Of a stretch of 56,210 nucleotides of DNA, positions 1-8,687 are shown piece after piece. The notes beneath the pieces are model-generated. The model ran no database searches. It had not been told where the DNA came from and saw nothing but the letters and a program-made list of their open reading frames with translations. The DNA is from Perlabentimonas gracilis (GTDB lineage Bacteria > Bacteroidota > Bacteroidia > Bacteroidales > Tenuifilaceae), in contig NZ_JAANIG010000030.1 in NCBI RefSeq assembly GCF_011174675.1, positions 1 to 56,210 of the forward strand, given 5' to 3'. The position numbers were made by a program, and so were the translations under genes. The first letter of the stretch is position 1. Each line of letters starts with the position of its first letter.

Positions 1-92
1 GACGATATTTTGGAGCGAATCTATTTGATAGACTACTAGTTGCAGCTGTCGAAGATACTTGGTATGGAAAACTTAGGTACAATTACGGATAA

Positions 93-1136
93 TCATATAA
101 TCGAATTTACGTTAACGGTGAGATCGATTCCCTAACGTATCTTTTTGCACTTGACAATACGGGGGCTATTCTATGGAAAAGTCCTATAGGTGAGGAGTGG
201 GTTTCTTCCTACCCGGGCGCTCGATCAACCCCAACAATTGTTGATGATTTGGTTTATGTGTCGGCAGGAATGGGCACAGTTGCTTGCTTTGATGCAAATT
301 CTGGTGAGCAGAAATGGAGTAGGAATATGCTAAAAGAATTTGGAGCTGTAAATACCCGCTTTGGCTTTGCCGAATCAATTGTAAATTATGGCGATAAAGT
401 GTTTTGCACACCCGGTGGACCAGAGATGAATGTAGTGGCTCTTAACCGATTCACTGGCGAAGTGGAGTGGGCGTGTGGTGGTAAGGGCGAAATGCCATCG
501 TTTTGTACTCCTTTGGTATTAGAACTGCCCAGACGAAATCTTTTGTTAACCTTCTCAAAGAGTCACTTACTGGCTATAGATATTGAAACCGGCGAATTGC
601 TATGGACTCACCAGCAGGAGGGCGATGGCGATGTACACGTTAATACTCCTCTTTACGAAGATGGATTTTTATACTATGTAGCGGGTAATGGTAACGGTGC
701 GGTAAAGCTCGAACTTACTGATGATGGCAATCTGGTTAAGCAGGTTTGGGCAAACAAAAAATGCGATAATCTTAATGGCGGGTTCATCAAAATTGATGAT
801 CATATCTATGCATCAGGCTACACAAAGAGAATGTGGTACTCGGTAAATACAAACACTGGTGAAATTACTGACTCATTGAAATTCGATAATGGCATAACAA
901 TTTTTGCCGACGGTAAACTTTATCTCTACAACGAAAGAGGTCGAGTATCGCTTTGCGGGGTTGATAATGGAAAATTTCAGAAGATAAGCGAGTTCAAGCT
1001 GAACCTTGGCACCAAAGCGCATTTCTCCCATCCTGTAATAAGCAAGGGGATTCTTTATATCCGAAGAGGAAACTCACTGATGGCTTATGATATTAGGAGA
1101 AAAGATTCTTCATTGGCGAGTAATGAAGAGCAATAA
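93..1136 (+). CDS. PQQ-like beta-propeller protein, 5' end broken (possible pseudogene)
   Basis: The open frame runs from 93 (just after an in-frame TAA at 90) to the stop at 1136. It matches the neighbouring propeller proteins from their second blade onward, for example the RSTPT segment, the CTPGGPE loop and the C-terminal YIRRGNSLMAYDIR end. The only start in this frame that could be used is a TTG at 249, which would discard conserved sequence encoded upstream. Weak matches to the missing N-terminus lie in other frames: FWSESI near 8-25 and TDNHII near 88-105. The 5' part is therefore frameshifted, or misassembled at the window edge. The paralogues have a signal peptide, and none can be seen here. 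It precedes the LolA-like gene by 21 bp and was probably the first member of the propeller run. The family assignment is firm; whether the gene works is doubtful. Confidence 0.7.
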   Translation, partial: SYNRIYVNGEIDSLTYLFALDNTGAILWKSPIGEEWVSSYPGARSTPTIVDDLVYVSAGMGTVACFDANSGEQKWSRNMLKEFGAVNTRFGFAESIVNYGDKVFCTPGGPEMNVVALNRFTGEVEWACGGKGEMPSFCTPLVLELPRRNLLLTFSKSHLLAIDIETGELLWTHQQEGDGDVHVNTPLYEDGFLYYVAGNGNGAVKLELTDDGNLVKQVWANKKCDNLNGGFIKIDDHIYASGYTKRMWYSVNTNTGEITDSLKFDNGITIFADGKLYLYNERGRVSLCGVDNGKFQKISEFKLNLGTKAHFSHPVISKGILYIRRGNSLMAYDIRRKDSSLASNEEQ

Positions 1137-1157
1137 TTTATCCCAAAATAGTTTGAT

Positions 1158-1877
1158 ATGAAAAAATATGGACTAACAATTTTAGCTATGGTAATGGGTT
1201 TTTTTACTATGGCACAAGATGTTGAGGAGATAATTAAGAGCTACTGTAAAGCCAGAGGCGAAGAAAAGTTTGCCAAGGTACAGAGCTACCAAATGGAGGG
1301 CATAAGGGTACGAAATGATGTGATGCCTGTTTCCTACTATCGATCTCGCCCTAACAAGTATATGATGAAGTTTGATGTGGGCGACCTGACTGCTTACCGA
1401 ACCTATGATGGAGAAAAGGGTTGGCACACTGCTCCCTGGCGAGGAGTTGTAAACCCCGAGGAACTACCTGCAGATGCCACTGTAGCACTAGCAGGTACTG
1501 CTGATTTTGACGACCAACTTGCCAACTGGAAGGCTAAAGGCTATAAAGCGAAGTTGATGGATGACGAAAAGGTTGAGGATAAGGATCATTACGTTATAGA
1601 GCTATTTAGCACAACGGGTTTCTCCACATTGTTTTTTATTGATAAAGAAACCTATCTGCTAACAAAAATCAAAATGGTTCGACCCAGAGGAGAGCAACAG
1701 GTTACAATAGAAGTTCTCTATTCCGATTATCGTTCGATTGAGGGTATTATGTTCCCATTTATTATTGAAGAGTATACAAATGGCTATAGGATGGTAACTA
1801 CTGAGTTAGACGAAGTGGTTTTAAACCCCGTTTTGCCCAACGACTTTTATAATATGGCACAATATAGGGTAGATTAG
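1158..1877 (+). CDS. Periplasmic LolA-like (outer-membrane lipoprotein-sorting type) protein
   Basis: A 239-residue protein with a clear signal peptide (about residues 1-19, cleaved after FFTMAQ). The rest alternates beta strands and short helices: a YQMEGI strand, then an FSTLFFIDKETYLLTKIK segment and a VLYSDYRSIEGIMFPF segment. These are hallmarks of the LolA/LolB-like half-barrel that binds acyl chains in the periplasm. It sits between two propeller genes, 21 bp after the first, so it is probably co-expressed with them. The sequence does not identify a ligand. It could carry a lipid or lipoprotein for this locus, or be a generic substrate-binding half-barrel. The LolA-like call rests on pattern recognition of the DUF4292/outer-membrane-sorting group, not on a catalytic motif. 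Confidence 0.6.
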   Translation: MKKYGLTILAMVMGFFTMAQDVEEIIKSYCKARGEEKFAKVQSYQMEGIRVRNDVMPVSYYRSRPNKYMMKFDVGDLTAYRTYDGEKGWHTAPWRGVVNPEELPADATVALAGTADFDDQLANWKAKGYKAKLMDDEKVEDKDHYVIELFSTTGFSTLFFIDKETYLLTKIKMVRPRGEQQVTIEVLYSDYRSIEGIMFPFIIEEYTNGYRMVTTELDEVVLNPVLPNDFYNMAQYRVD

Positions 1878-1960
1878 CATTTAAATTTTTTTAGCTATTG
1901 TTTAATTTGCTAGTTATTAGGTGCAATTTTATGCTAAGCCCCTATTGATATAAACAAGTT

Positions 1961-2038
1961 TAAACTAAAGGTTAGTTTTCTAATCAGAATGATATATATT
2001 GTGATCGTAAAATTTAGATTACTAACCTTTTAAGTTTA
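1961..2038 (+). promoter_or_regulatory. Inverted repeat upstream of the propeller operon
   Basis: A perfect 10-bp inverted repeat has arms AAAGGTTAGT (1967-1976) and ACTAACCTTT (2021-2030). The symmetry extends imperfectly outward through TAAACT and AAGTTTA. The 44-nt centre is AT-rich (GATATATATTGTGATC). It ends 12 bp before the start codon at 2043. It could be an operator, an mRNA 5' stem, or both; I see no exact TAnnTTTG element. Confidence 0.4.
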
Positions 2039-2042
2039 CTGA

Positions 2043-3257
2043 ATGAAAACCTCCTTTTCTATTCTAACCCTCGGTTTGCTTGTGATTTCTAGTTTCGCCC
2101 AAGATCTAGTGCAGTGGAGGGGCCCACAGCGCGATGGTGTTTACCTCGAATCTGGTTTGCTCAAGCAATGGCCAGCTGATGGCCCCAAAATGCTTTGGAG
2201 TTACGATCAACTTGGTGATGGACACTCTTCGGCCACTGTAACCGATGATAGAATTTTCACTTCGGGAATGACAGGGGATAAAGGATACGTTTTTGCGCTT
2301 GATCATTCAGGAAAACTTATATGGAAAACGGAGTACGGTATTGAGTGGACCGAGAATTGGAACGGATTGCACTCTACTCCGCTTTACTACAAGGGTAAAT
2401 TATACATTTTAAGTGCCTTTGGCAAGTTGGTATGCTTAAATGCAAATAATGGTTCAATTGTTTGGTCGATTGAACTTTTAAAGGATTACGATGGAGTGAA
2501 TATTAAGTGGGGTATTACAGAAAATCTGTTGATTGATAACGACATACTGTACTGTACCCCAGGCGGAAAAACTGCCAATGTTTTGGCTTTAAACCCCGAG
2601 AATGGAAAGCTAATTTGGAAAGCACCTGCCAAATCCGAAGAGAGTGCCTACTGCTCACCTCTAATGATAACCCATAACAACCGAAAAATATTTGTTACGC
2701 ATACAGCCAACTCTGTAATCGCACTCGATCCCACCGATGGCAAAATGCTGTGGTCGTTTCCACATCCCAACAAATGGTCGGTGCACCCTAACACGCCAAT
2801 CTACAACAACGGATATTTATTATGTTTTAGTGGTTATGGACAAGGTGCTGTGATGCTAAAATTATCACAGGACGGCAATAGCGTATCTGAAGTATGGCGT
2901 AATAAGAAGATCGACAATCAGATGGGTGGGCTTGTTCTGCATAATGGCAAAATCTATGGATCGGGGCATAACTCAAGGTCGTGGCATTGTGTCGATTGGA
3001 AAACGGGTGAAACACTATACTCCAACAAAATTGCCGGTAACGGCAACATAATTTCTGCCGATGGAATGCTATATGGATACGGCGATAATGGTGAGGTTGT
3101 GCTAATTAAACCAACTGAAAATGGTTTTGAAAAAGTAAGCTCATTTAGGGTTACCAAAGGCTCTAATCAGCATTGGGCGCATTTGGTTATTCACAATAAG
3201 AAACTATACGTAAGGCGAGGAACGTCGCTTATGGTTTACTCAATTGCCAATAATTAA
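2043..3257 (+). CDS. Secreted PQQ/BamB-like beta-propeller protein
   Basis: 404 residues with a signal peptide (about 1-19, SSFAQ) followed at once by the family signature QWRGPQRDG (residues 24-32). The remainder is a chain of propeller blades of the quinoprotein type with A/C-L-D/N-x-x-x-G-x-x-x-W ends, such as CLNANNGSIVWS and ALDPTDGKMLWS. The length suits a seven- or eight-bladed propeller. There is no CxxCH haem site and no adjacent-Cys pair of the kind used by PQQ alcohol dehydrogenases, so catalysis is not supported. The protein should lie in the periplasm or on the cell surface. It is followed after 11 bp by a close paralogue and probably opens the operon. Whether it binds PQQ, another quinone or only protein partners cannot be told from sequence. 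Confidence 0.85.
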   Translation: MKTSFSILTLGLLVISSFAQDLVQWRGPQRDGVYLESGLLKQWPADGPKMLWSYDQLGDGHSSATVTDDRIFTSGMTGDKGYVFALDHSGKLIWKTEYGIEWTENWNGLHSTPLYYKGKLYILSAFGKLVCLNANNGSIVWSIELLKDYDGVNIKWGITENLLIDNDILYCTPGGKTANVLALNPENGKLIWKAPAKSEESAYCSPLMITHNNRKIFVTHTANSVIALDPTDGKMLWSFPHPNKWSVHPNTPIYNNGYLLCFSGYGQGAVMLKLSQDGNSVSEVWRNKKIDNQMGGLVLHNGKIYGSGHNSRSWHCVDWKTGETLYSNKIAGNGNIISADGMLYGYGDNGEVVLIKPTENGFEKVSSFRVTKGSNQHWAHLVIHNKKLYVRRGTSLMVYSIANN

Positions 3258-3268
3258 ATCACCTATAT

Positions 3269-4513
3269 ATGAGAGCGATGAAGAATCTATTTTTATTACT
3301 TACAGTTTCGTTGCTATTGCAGAGAACATCATTTTCTCAGGTAATATCGGAGTGGAGAGGTATTGGCAGAACAGGTGTTTATAACGAAACCGGCTTGCTA
3401 AAGGAATGGCCTAAGGATGGGCCACCACTTCTATGGTCAGTCAGTAATCTTCCAGTGGGAAACTCTTCGGTGGCAATAGCCCATAATATGATATTTACCA
3501 TCGGACTTGAGGGTGAGATGGATGCTATAGTTGCAATGGATATGAAGGGTAACATAGTTTGGCAAAAACCATTCGGAAGAGCGTGGACCCAATCGTATCC
3601 CGAGAGCCGTGCTACACCAACAATCTATGGCGATTATTTGTACATATCCAGCGGAAAAGGCGACTTAGCCTGCTTTAAAGCTGTAAGTGGGGATCTGGTT
3701 TGGGAACGAAAGATAAGTGAAGAGTATGGAGGTACTTATGGCCGTTGGGGGCTTGCAGAGTCATTAATTGTACTTGATGGTAAGGTATTTTTTACCCCCG
3801 GAGGAAAGGAAACCACAATGGTTGCCTTGGATAAACTAACTGGTAAAACTATTTGGAAATCCAAAAGCCTAAAGGATAATCCATCTTACACTTCACCACT
3901 TTTAGTTGAGTACGGCGGTAGAAAAACCATTGTGAATGTAACTGAGAACTACATTATTGGGGTAAATCCCGATAATGGGGATATTATTTGGAATTTTGAA
4001 TTTGGGTCATACGCAACAGGCCGAAACAATAATATTAATACGCCTCTCTTTTCTGATGGCTACATATACGTAACTAGCGGTTATGACCATAAATGCGTTA
4101 TGCTAAAGCTGTCCGATGATGCATCCAGCGTTTCCTTGGTTTGGGTCGATGATGTGCTGGACGTCCACCACGGCGGAGCTGTAAAGGTGGGCAACTATAT
4201 TTACGGATCAAACTGGATAAGAAACTCAATGGGTAATTGGGTGTGCCTCAATTGGGAAACTGGCAAAGCCATGTACGAGAAGAAATGGGAAAACAAGGGT
4301 TCAATAATTTCAGCCGATGGGATGCTTTACTGCTACGAGGAGAAATCGGGTAATATTGCCCTTGTGGAGGCTACTCCCGAAGATTTTAGGATTGTAAGCA
4401 CATTTCAAATTGACGCGAAGCGTGGCCCTTACTGGGCGCACCCGGTGATAAAGGATGGCATTCTGTACGTTAGGCATCGCGAATCAATTTGGGCGTATAA
4501 TATTAGGAAATAA
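3269..4513 (+). CDS. Secreted PQQ/BamB-like beta-propeller protein (paralogue 2)
   Basis: 414 residues. The signal peptide fits a start at 3269 or at the second ATG at 3278 (MKNLFLLLTV); the cleavage zone is RTSFSQ. The mature protein begins with the same EWRGIGRTG signature as its neighbours. It carries repeated blade ends (CFKAVSGDLVWE, ALDKLTGKTIWK, CLNWETGKAMYE) and the shared SADGMLYCYEEKSGNIALVE segment also found in the next gene. These two proteins are the closest pair in the run, consistent with recent tandem duplication. No catalytic or haem motifs were seen. It lies 11 bp after the previous gene and 65 bp before the next. The role is probably extracytoplasmic binding or redox partnering with the iron-sulphur proteins downstream; this is inference. 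Confidence 0.85.
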   Translation: MRAMKNLFLLLTVSLLLQRTSFSQVISEWRGIGRTGVYNETGLLKEWPKDGPPLLWSVSNLPVGNSSVAIAHNMIFTIGLEGEMDAIVAMDMKGNIVWQKPFGRAWTQSYPESRATPTIYGDYLYISSGKGDLACFKAVSGDLVWERKISEEYGGTYGRWGLAESLIVLDGKVFFTPGGKETTMVALDKLTGKTIWKSKSLKDNPSYTSPLLVEYGGRKTIVNVTENYIIGVNPDNGDIIWNFEFGSYATGRNNNINTPLFSDGYIYVTSGYDHKCVMLKLSDDASSVSLVWVDDVLDVHHGGAVKVGNYIYGSNWIRNSMGNWVCLNWETGKAMYEKKWENKGSIISADGMLYCYEEKSGNIALVEATPEDFRIVSTFQIDAKRGPYWAHPVIKDGILYVRHRESIWAYNIRK

Positions 4514-4578
4514 AAATTTAGGAAATTCTTGAGTCTTAGTTGGAATAACTTAAGATATTCATTCATAACACCAAACTA

Positions 4579-5838
4579 ATGAAAGAGAGACTTTATATCC
4601 TAGTTGTTCTTGCCCTACTGGCAGGGTGCACTGCTACGCCAGAGATTGCTCAATGGCGTGGGCCAGATCGCAGCGGCATTTATCCCGATAAGGGACTTTT
4701 AAAGGAATGGCCACAGAACGGGCCAGAGCTATTATGGTCGAACGAGTCGTTACCCCAGGGGTATTCCTCGGCATCAGTCACCCAAGGTGGAGTTTTCCTA
4801 ACAGGTATTGTGGACACAATGGATGTGCTGGTTGCTCTTAACAAGCAGGGCGATATATTATGGCAAACCCCTTATGGTAAAAGTTGGACAGTCTCGTTTT
4901 CCGACAGCCGAAGCACTCCAACAGTAGTAGGTAATAGGGTTTATGCTACTAGCGGCTCGGGGGTTGTGGCATGTCTCGATTCCTCTAATGGCAATGTGAT
5001 ATGGAGTGTGGATACACAAAAGGAGTTTGATGCGCGCTTTGGCACCTGGGGATGTTCCGAATCGCCTCTTGTTGTTGATAATAAGGTGATTTTTACCCCT
5101 GGCGGCGATAAAACCACACTGGTTGCCCTCGATAGGAATAATGGAAAAACAATATGGCAAACCCAAAGCCTTAAGGATACCGCCGCTTACACATCGCCTC
5201 TGTTGGTGCAGGAGAAAGGTAAACAGCTTATTATCAATGTTACAGGAACTTATTTAGTGGTTGTTAATGCAAAAAATGGTGAAATTCTTAGCTATACGAA
5301 CTATGCAAGCCTACAGAATGAGCAGGCTATTGAGGTTTGGCCTGGTGCGCCATATACCAATACCAACACCCCAATATATAGCGATGGAAAAATCTTTATA
5401 ACCAGTGGTTATAACCATGTTGGGGCAATGTACTCTCTATCCAACGATTATAGAAATCTAACCCTCGACTGGACTAGCCATACTCTCGATGTGCATCACG
5501 GTGGAGTGGTGCTAGTTGATGGTTATCTCTATGGATCAAACTGGATTAGCAATGCGCGTGGAAATTGGGCTTGCATTAGCTGGGATACTGGCGAAACTAT
5601 GTACGAGAAGGATTGGTTTACTAAGGGTTCAATTATTTCGGCCGATGGTATGCTATATTGCTACGAGGAGCGCTCGGGAAATATTGCTTTGGTTGAACCC
5701 ACACCTACCGATTTTAAAGTGGTAAGTACTTTTAGGGTACCCCTTGGGCGAGGGCCGCATTGGTCAGTACCTGCTGTACACCAAGGAGTATTGTATATTA
5801 GGCATGGAAATGCCATTATGGCTTATAATTTAAAATGA
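4579..5838 (+). CDS. PQQ/BamB-like beta-propeller lipoprotein (paralogue 3)
   Basis: 419 residues with a lipoprotein signal: hydrophobic residues 5-15, then the lipobox LLAGC with the acylated Cys at 17. This copy is therefore membrane-anchored, unlike the two soluble copies before it. The family signature QWRGPDRSG starts at about residue 26 and is followed by repeated blade motifs (CLDSSNGNVIWS, ALDRNNGKTIWQ, CISWDTGETMYE). An insertion near residues 245-260 (EVWPGAPYT) is missing from paralogue 2. The stop codon overlaps the start of the next gene by four bases (ATGA at 5835-5838), which strongly supports co-translation. Like its relatives it lacks CxxCH and vicinal cysteines. Confidence 0.85.
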   Translation: MKERLYILVVLALLAGCTATPEIAQWRGPDRSGIYPDKGLLKEWPQNGPELLWSNESLPQGYSSASVTQGGVFLTGIVDTMDVLVALNKQGDILWQTPYGKSWTVSFSDSRSTPTVVGNRVYATSGSGVVACLDSSNGNVIWSVDTQKEFDARFGTWGCSESPLVVDNKVIFTPGGDKTTLVALDRNNGKTIWQTQSLKDTAAYTSPLLVQEKGKQLIINVTGTYLVVVNAKNGEILSYTNYASLQNEQAIEVWPGAPYTNTNTPIYSDGKIFITSGYNHVGAMYSLSNDYRNLTLDWTSHTLDVHHGGVVLVDGYLYGSNWISNARGNWACISWDTGETMYEKDWFTKGSIISADGMLYCYEERSGNIALVEPTPTDFKVVSTFRVPLGRGPHWSVPAVHQGVLYIRHGNAIMAYNLK

Positions 5839-7262
5839 AGCGACTAGACAGAATTATTTCTTTTACTCTTGCAGTTATTGCTGTATCATCGTTCCTATTC
5901 TGGTTTTGGTACAACCCAGTTAAACACCTTGCAGTGAGCGTTCCGGGTTTGGACAATAGACCTGTTGGTGGACTTGATACCAGCGAGGTGGTAATTATTG
6001 GAGAGTTTTTCGAAGAATTTGGAAGCCATTCTTCATCATTAAAGGGTAAATGGACGCAGTTTAGGGGTGCCGATTTTGACAATATCTACAAGGGAAATAC
6101 AAAATTGATTGATGGTTTTGGGAACGAAGGCCCCAGAATCCAGTGGAGCGTAGAGTTGGGCGAGGGGCACGCTGCTCCGGTTATATACAATGGCAAGGTC
6201 TATATCATTGATTATTTTGAGGATGAGCGTTCCGATGTTCTGCGCTGTTTTGCCCTAGAAACGGGCAAGGAGCTGTGGCGACGATCGTACCGGGTGCATA
6301 TCAAAAGGAATCACGGTATGTCGCGAACCGTTCCCGCAATTAACGATAAGTACATTGTAACCATTGGTCCACGTTGTCACGTTATGTGCGCCGATCCAAA
6401 TACGGGCGATTTGCTCTGGAGCATCGATATGGCGAGGGAGTTCGAAACCGAGGTACCCCTTTGGTACACGGGTCAGTGCCCGTTTATTGTTGATGATATT
6501 GTGGTGCTTGCCCCTGGAGGAACATCTTTGCTTATTGGAGTAGACTGTGCTACGGGCGAAGTTTTGTGGCGAACGCCAAATCCCGATGGTTGGAAAATGT
6601 CGCACTCTTCGGTAGTTCCAATGGAGTTCAACGGCAAGAAAATGTACGTGTATGCTGCGCTGGGTGGCATTTGCGGTGTATCGGCCGAGGGAGAGGATAT
6701 TGGCGAAATCCTTTGGAAAACCACAGAGTTTTCTCCCTCTGTTATGGTTCCATCACCTCTAGTTCTGGATGATGGTAAGATATTCATTACGGCTGGTTAC
6801 GGGGCTGGTGGAATGCTTTTTCAGCTAAAACCATCGAAATCTGGTTTCGATGTTGAGGTTTTGGAGAAGTACAAACCACGCGAGGGCATTGCCTCTGAAC
6901 AGCAAACACCGCTATATTTAGATGGGCATATCTACTGCATTCAACCTAAAGATGCTGGTGGAACACGAAATCAGCTGGTATGCGTAAGGGAGGATGATGT
7001 TATGAACATTATCTGGACCAGCGGAAAAACCGAGCGTTTTGGCCTTGGGCCATATATGTTTGCCGACGGCAAAATTTTTATCCTAAGCGATGATGGAACC
7101 CTTACCATTGGCAAGGCATCGCCTACGGGTTGGCAAATGCTCGATAGCGCAAAGGTTATTGATGGCGTTGATTCCTGGGGACCCTTTGCCATTGCCGATG
7201 GCTACCTGCTGATGCGCGATTCAAAACAAATGGTTTGTATTGATATAAGAGCGAGGAAGTAG
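5835..7262 (+). CDS. Membrane-anchored PQQ/BamB-like beta-propeller protein (paralogue 4)
   Basis: 475 residues. One N-terminal hydrophobic segment (about 8-26, FTLAVIAVSSFLFWFWY) has no obvious cleavage site, so it is best read as a membrane anchor. An extra linker of about 45 residues precedes the WTQFRGADF signature (from residue 73). Blade ends such as CFALETGKELWR, CADPNTGDLLWS and GVDCATGEVLWR identify the PQQ-like propeller fold. It is more divergent than paralogues 1-3. It shares the ATGA overlap with the gene before it and has 2 bp to the gene after it, so it lies inside one transcription unit. No catalytic metal or haem motif was seen. Confidence 0.85.
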   Translation: MKRLDRIISFTLAVIAVSSFLFWFWYNPVKHLAVSVPGLDNRPVGGLDTSEVVIIGEFFEEFGSHSSSLKGKWTQFRGADFDNIYKGNTKLIDGFGNEGPRIQWSVELGEGHAAPVIYNGKVYIIDYFEDERSDVLRCFALETGKELWRRSYRVHIKRNHGMSRTVPAINDKYIVTIGPRCHVMCADPNTGDLLWSIDMAREFETEVPLWYTGQCPFIVDDIVVLAPGGTSLLIGVDCATGEVLWRTPNPDGWKMSHSSVVPMEFNGKKMYVYAALGGICGVSAEGEDIGEILWKTTEFSPSVMVPSPLVLDDGKIFITAGYGAGGMLFQLKPSKSGFDVEVLEKYKPREGIASEQQTPLYLDGHIYCIQPKDAGGTRNQLVCVREDDVMNIIWTSGKTERFGLGPYMFADGKIFILSDDGTLTIGKASPTGWQMLDSAKVIDGVDSWGPFAIADGYLLMRDSKQMVCIDIRARK

Positions 7263-7264
7263 AT

Positions 7265-8233
7265 ATGAAGCAGAAATTATTATTGTGGTTATCTGTTGTG
7301 GCACTGCTGGTTGTGGTTGCCTTTATGGCCAAGGATTTTTTCTCGTCAAAAGATCAAAGCTCTCAAAATCCCTACGAGTACGATTTGGCAAAACTTAGGC
7401 AGGTTGATTCTTCGGCAATAGGATATAATGAGATTGGTCAAATTATTCCTGAGATTGAAGGTTTAGCAGGAATTGCCATAGATGCTGATGATAATATCTA
7501 TTTAGCTGGTGATAAGGAGGTTAAGATATACAACGCTGAACATAATCTAGAAAAAACTATCTCCACATCTCTAAAATCAAGATGCATTGGAGTAGGATAC
7601 AACAAATTTTACATTGGAGCTGAAGGTCGAATTGCGATTTTTGATTTCGATGGCAATAGGCAAGCTGCTTGGGAATCGGTAAATGAAAGGTCTGTTATCA
7701 CCAGCATTGCAGTGAGCGAAAAATTTGTTTACGTTGCCGATGCTGGCAACAGGATTGTATATCAGTACAATCATAACGGTGAATTGCTTGGCGAGATTGG
7801 TAGAAAAGACGAGGAGAGGGGAATACTGGGTTTTAAAGTTCCCAGTCCCTACTTCGATTTGCTCATTGGTCACTATGGCGAACTTTGGGTGGTAAACCCC
7901 GGGCGACATAGGTTAGAGAGATACAACGATAATGGCGATTTGGTATCGTCGTGGCAAAGAACCTCAATGGGGCTCGATGGTTTTAGCGGATGCTGTAATC
8001 CGTCTAACATCGCAATGCTATCGAATGGCTCATTTGTTACCAGCGAAAAGGGCATTGAGCGGATTAAGATCCACCAACCAACCGGCGATTTTCTAACTGT
8101 AGTTGCTCCACCCAGCCTATTTAAGGAGGGAACAACAGGTATCGATTTGGCGGTAGATTCAACCGATAGAATCTATGTACTCGATCCGGTTCAAGGAATT
8201 GTTAGAATTTTTGAGATGAAAGATAATATTTAG
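7265..8233 (+). CDS. Membrane-anchored NHL/SMP-30-like beta-propeller protein
   Basis: 322 residues. An N-terminal hydrophobic anchor (about residues 4-21) is followed by repeats that read more like NHL or SMP-30 blades than PQQ blades: GIAIDADDNIYLAGD, VAVSEKFVYVADAGNRIVYQY, LAVDSTDRIYVLDPVQGIVRIF. Such proteins form six-bladed propellers that bind ligands or act as scaffolds outside the membrane. A GCCNPSN loop places two adjacent cysteines near residue 243. Adjacent cysteines also occur in PQQ dehydrogenases, but their context here is different. The gene starts 2 bp after paralogue 4 and is the last gene before a 247-bp gap containing a strong hairpin, so it may end the first half of the operon. 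Confidence 0.75.
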   Translation: MKQKLLLWLSVVALLVVVAFMAKDFFSSKDQSSQNPYEYDLAKLRQVDSSAIGYNEIGQIIPEIEGLAGIAIDADDNIYLAGDKEVKIYNAEHNLEKTISTSLKSRCIGVGYNKFYIGAEGRIAIFDFDGNRQAAWESVNERSVITSIAVSEKFVYVADAGNRIVYQYNHNGELLGEIGRKDEERGILGFKVPSPYFDLLIGHYGELWVVNPGRHRLERYNDNGDLVSSWQRTSMGLDGFSGCCNPSNIAMLSNGSFVTSEKGIERIKIHQPTGDFLTVVAPPSLFKEGTTGIDLAVDSTDRIYVLDPVQGIVRIFEMKDNI

Positions 8234-8338
8234 TAATATGATTACCATTAATAGTTTCATAAAACTCTTTCGTCATTGCAAGAGGTCATCCAAAAATTTT
8301 GGGAATAATGGGGGGGGTGACATAAAATACAAAAAAAC

Positions 8339-8423
8339 TCGTCATCGCGAGGGTACTTTCCGAAGCGATCTTTTTTGAAAAGATTGCTTCAACCCTCAAA
8401 GTACGAGGGTTTCGCAATGACGA
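8339..8423. repeat. Long imperfect palindrome (REP/MITE-like hairpin)
   Basis: Outer arms CGTCATCGCGA (8340-8350) and TCGCAATGACG (8412-8422) pair with one G:T. Inner arms GAAGCGATCTTTT and AAAAGATTGCTTC pair with one G:T, and GTACTTT/AAAGTAC pair between them. The GTCATTGCGAG...GAAGCAATC wording is a repeat family I recognise from many bacterial genomes. A partial copy (CGTCATTGCAAGAGGTCATCC, about 8272-8291) and a run of eight G (8310-8317) lie just upstream. It separates the first propeller genes from the iron-sulphur genes and could act as a transcript processing or attenuation point. Confidence 0.7.
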
Positions 8424-8480
8424 TATAAAAAAATTATTTTTAGAGGTTTAATCGAACTACCACAATTGAGAAAAATTATA

Positions 8481-8669
8481 ATGAGTAAAAACACATTAAA
8501 TAAAGTATTACGTTTTTTTATCCTATTGGCGATAATGGCAATTAGTGGGTACATAATGTATCAGAAAAGTAGCAATACTGCAACTAAATCACCATCGCCC
8601 TGTAGCACCTGCTGTAAGGTTAGTAGTTGCGATTTGCCTGAAGCAAAGGATTTTAAAAGTGAAAACTAG
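8481..8669 (+). CDS. Small membrane protein with Cys-rich tail
   Basis: A start at ATG 8481 gives 62 residues. One transmembrane helix (about residues 10-29, RFFILLAIMAISGYIMY) is followed by a short extracytoplasmic or cytoplasmic tail containing PCSTCCKVSSC, that is C-x2-CC-x4-C. Four cysteines in eleven residues could bind an iron-sulphur cluster or zinc, or form disulphides. I recognise no family. It lies 18 bp upstream of the Tat-type ferredoxin gene and is co-directional with it, so a role in that redox module is plausible. A TTG at 8466 could extend it by five residues, but the ATG gives a more ordinary N-terminus. Confidence 0.55.
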   Translation: MSKNTLNKVLRFFILLAIMAISGYIMYQKSSNTATKSPSPCSTCCKVSSCDLPEAKDFKSEN

Positions 8670-8687
8670 TTTCAAAAACTGTTAATA

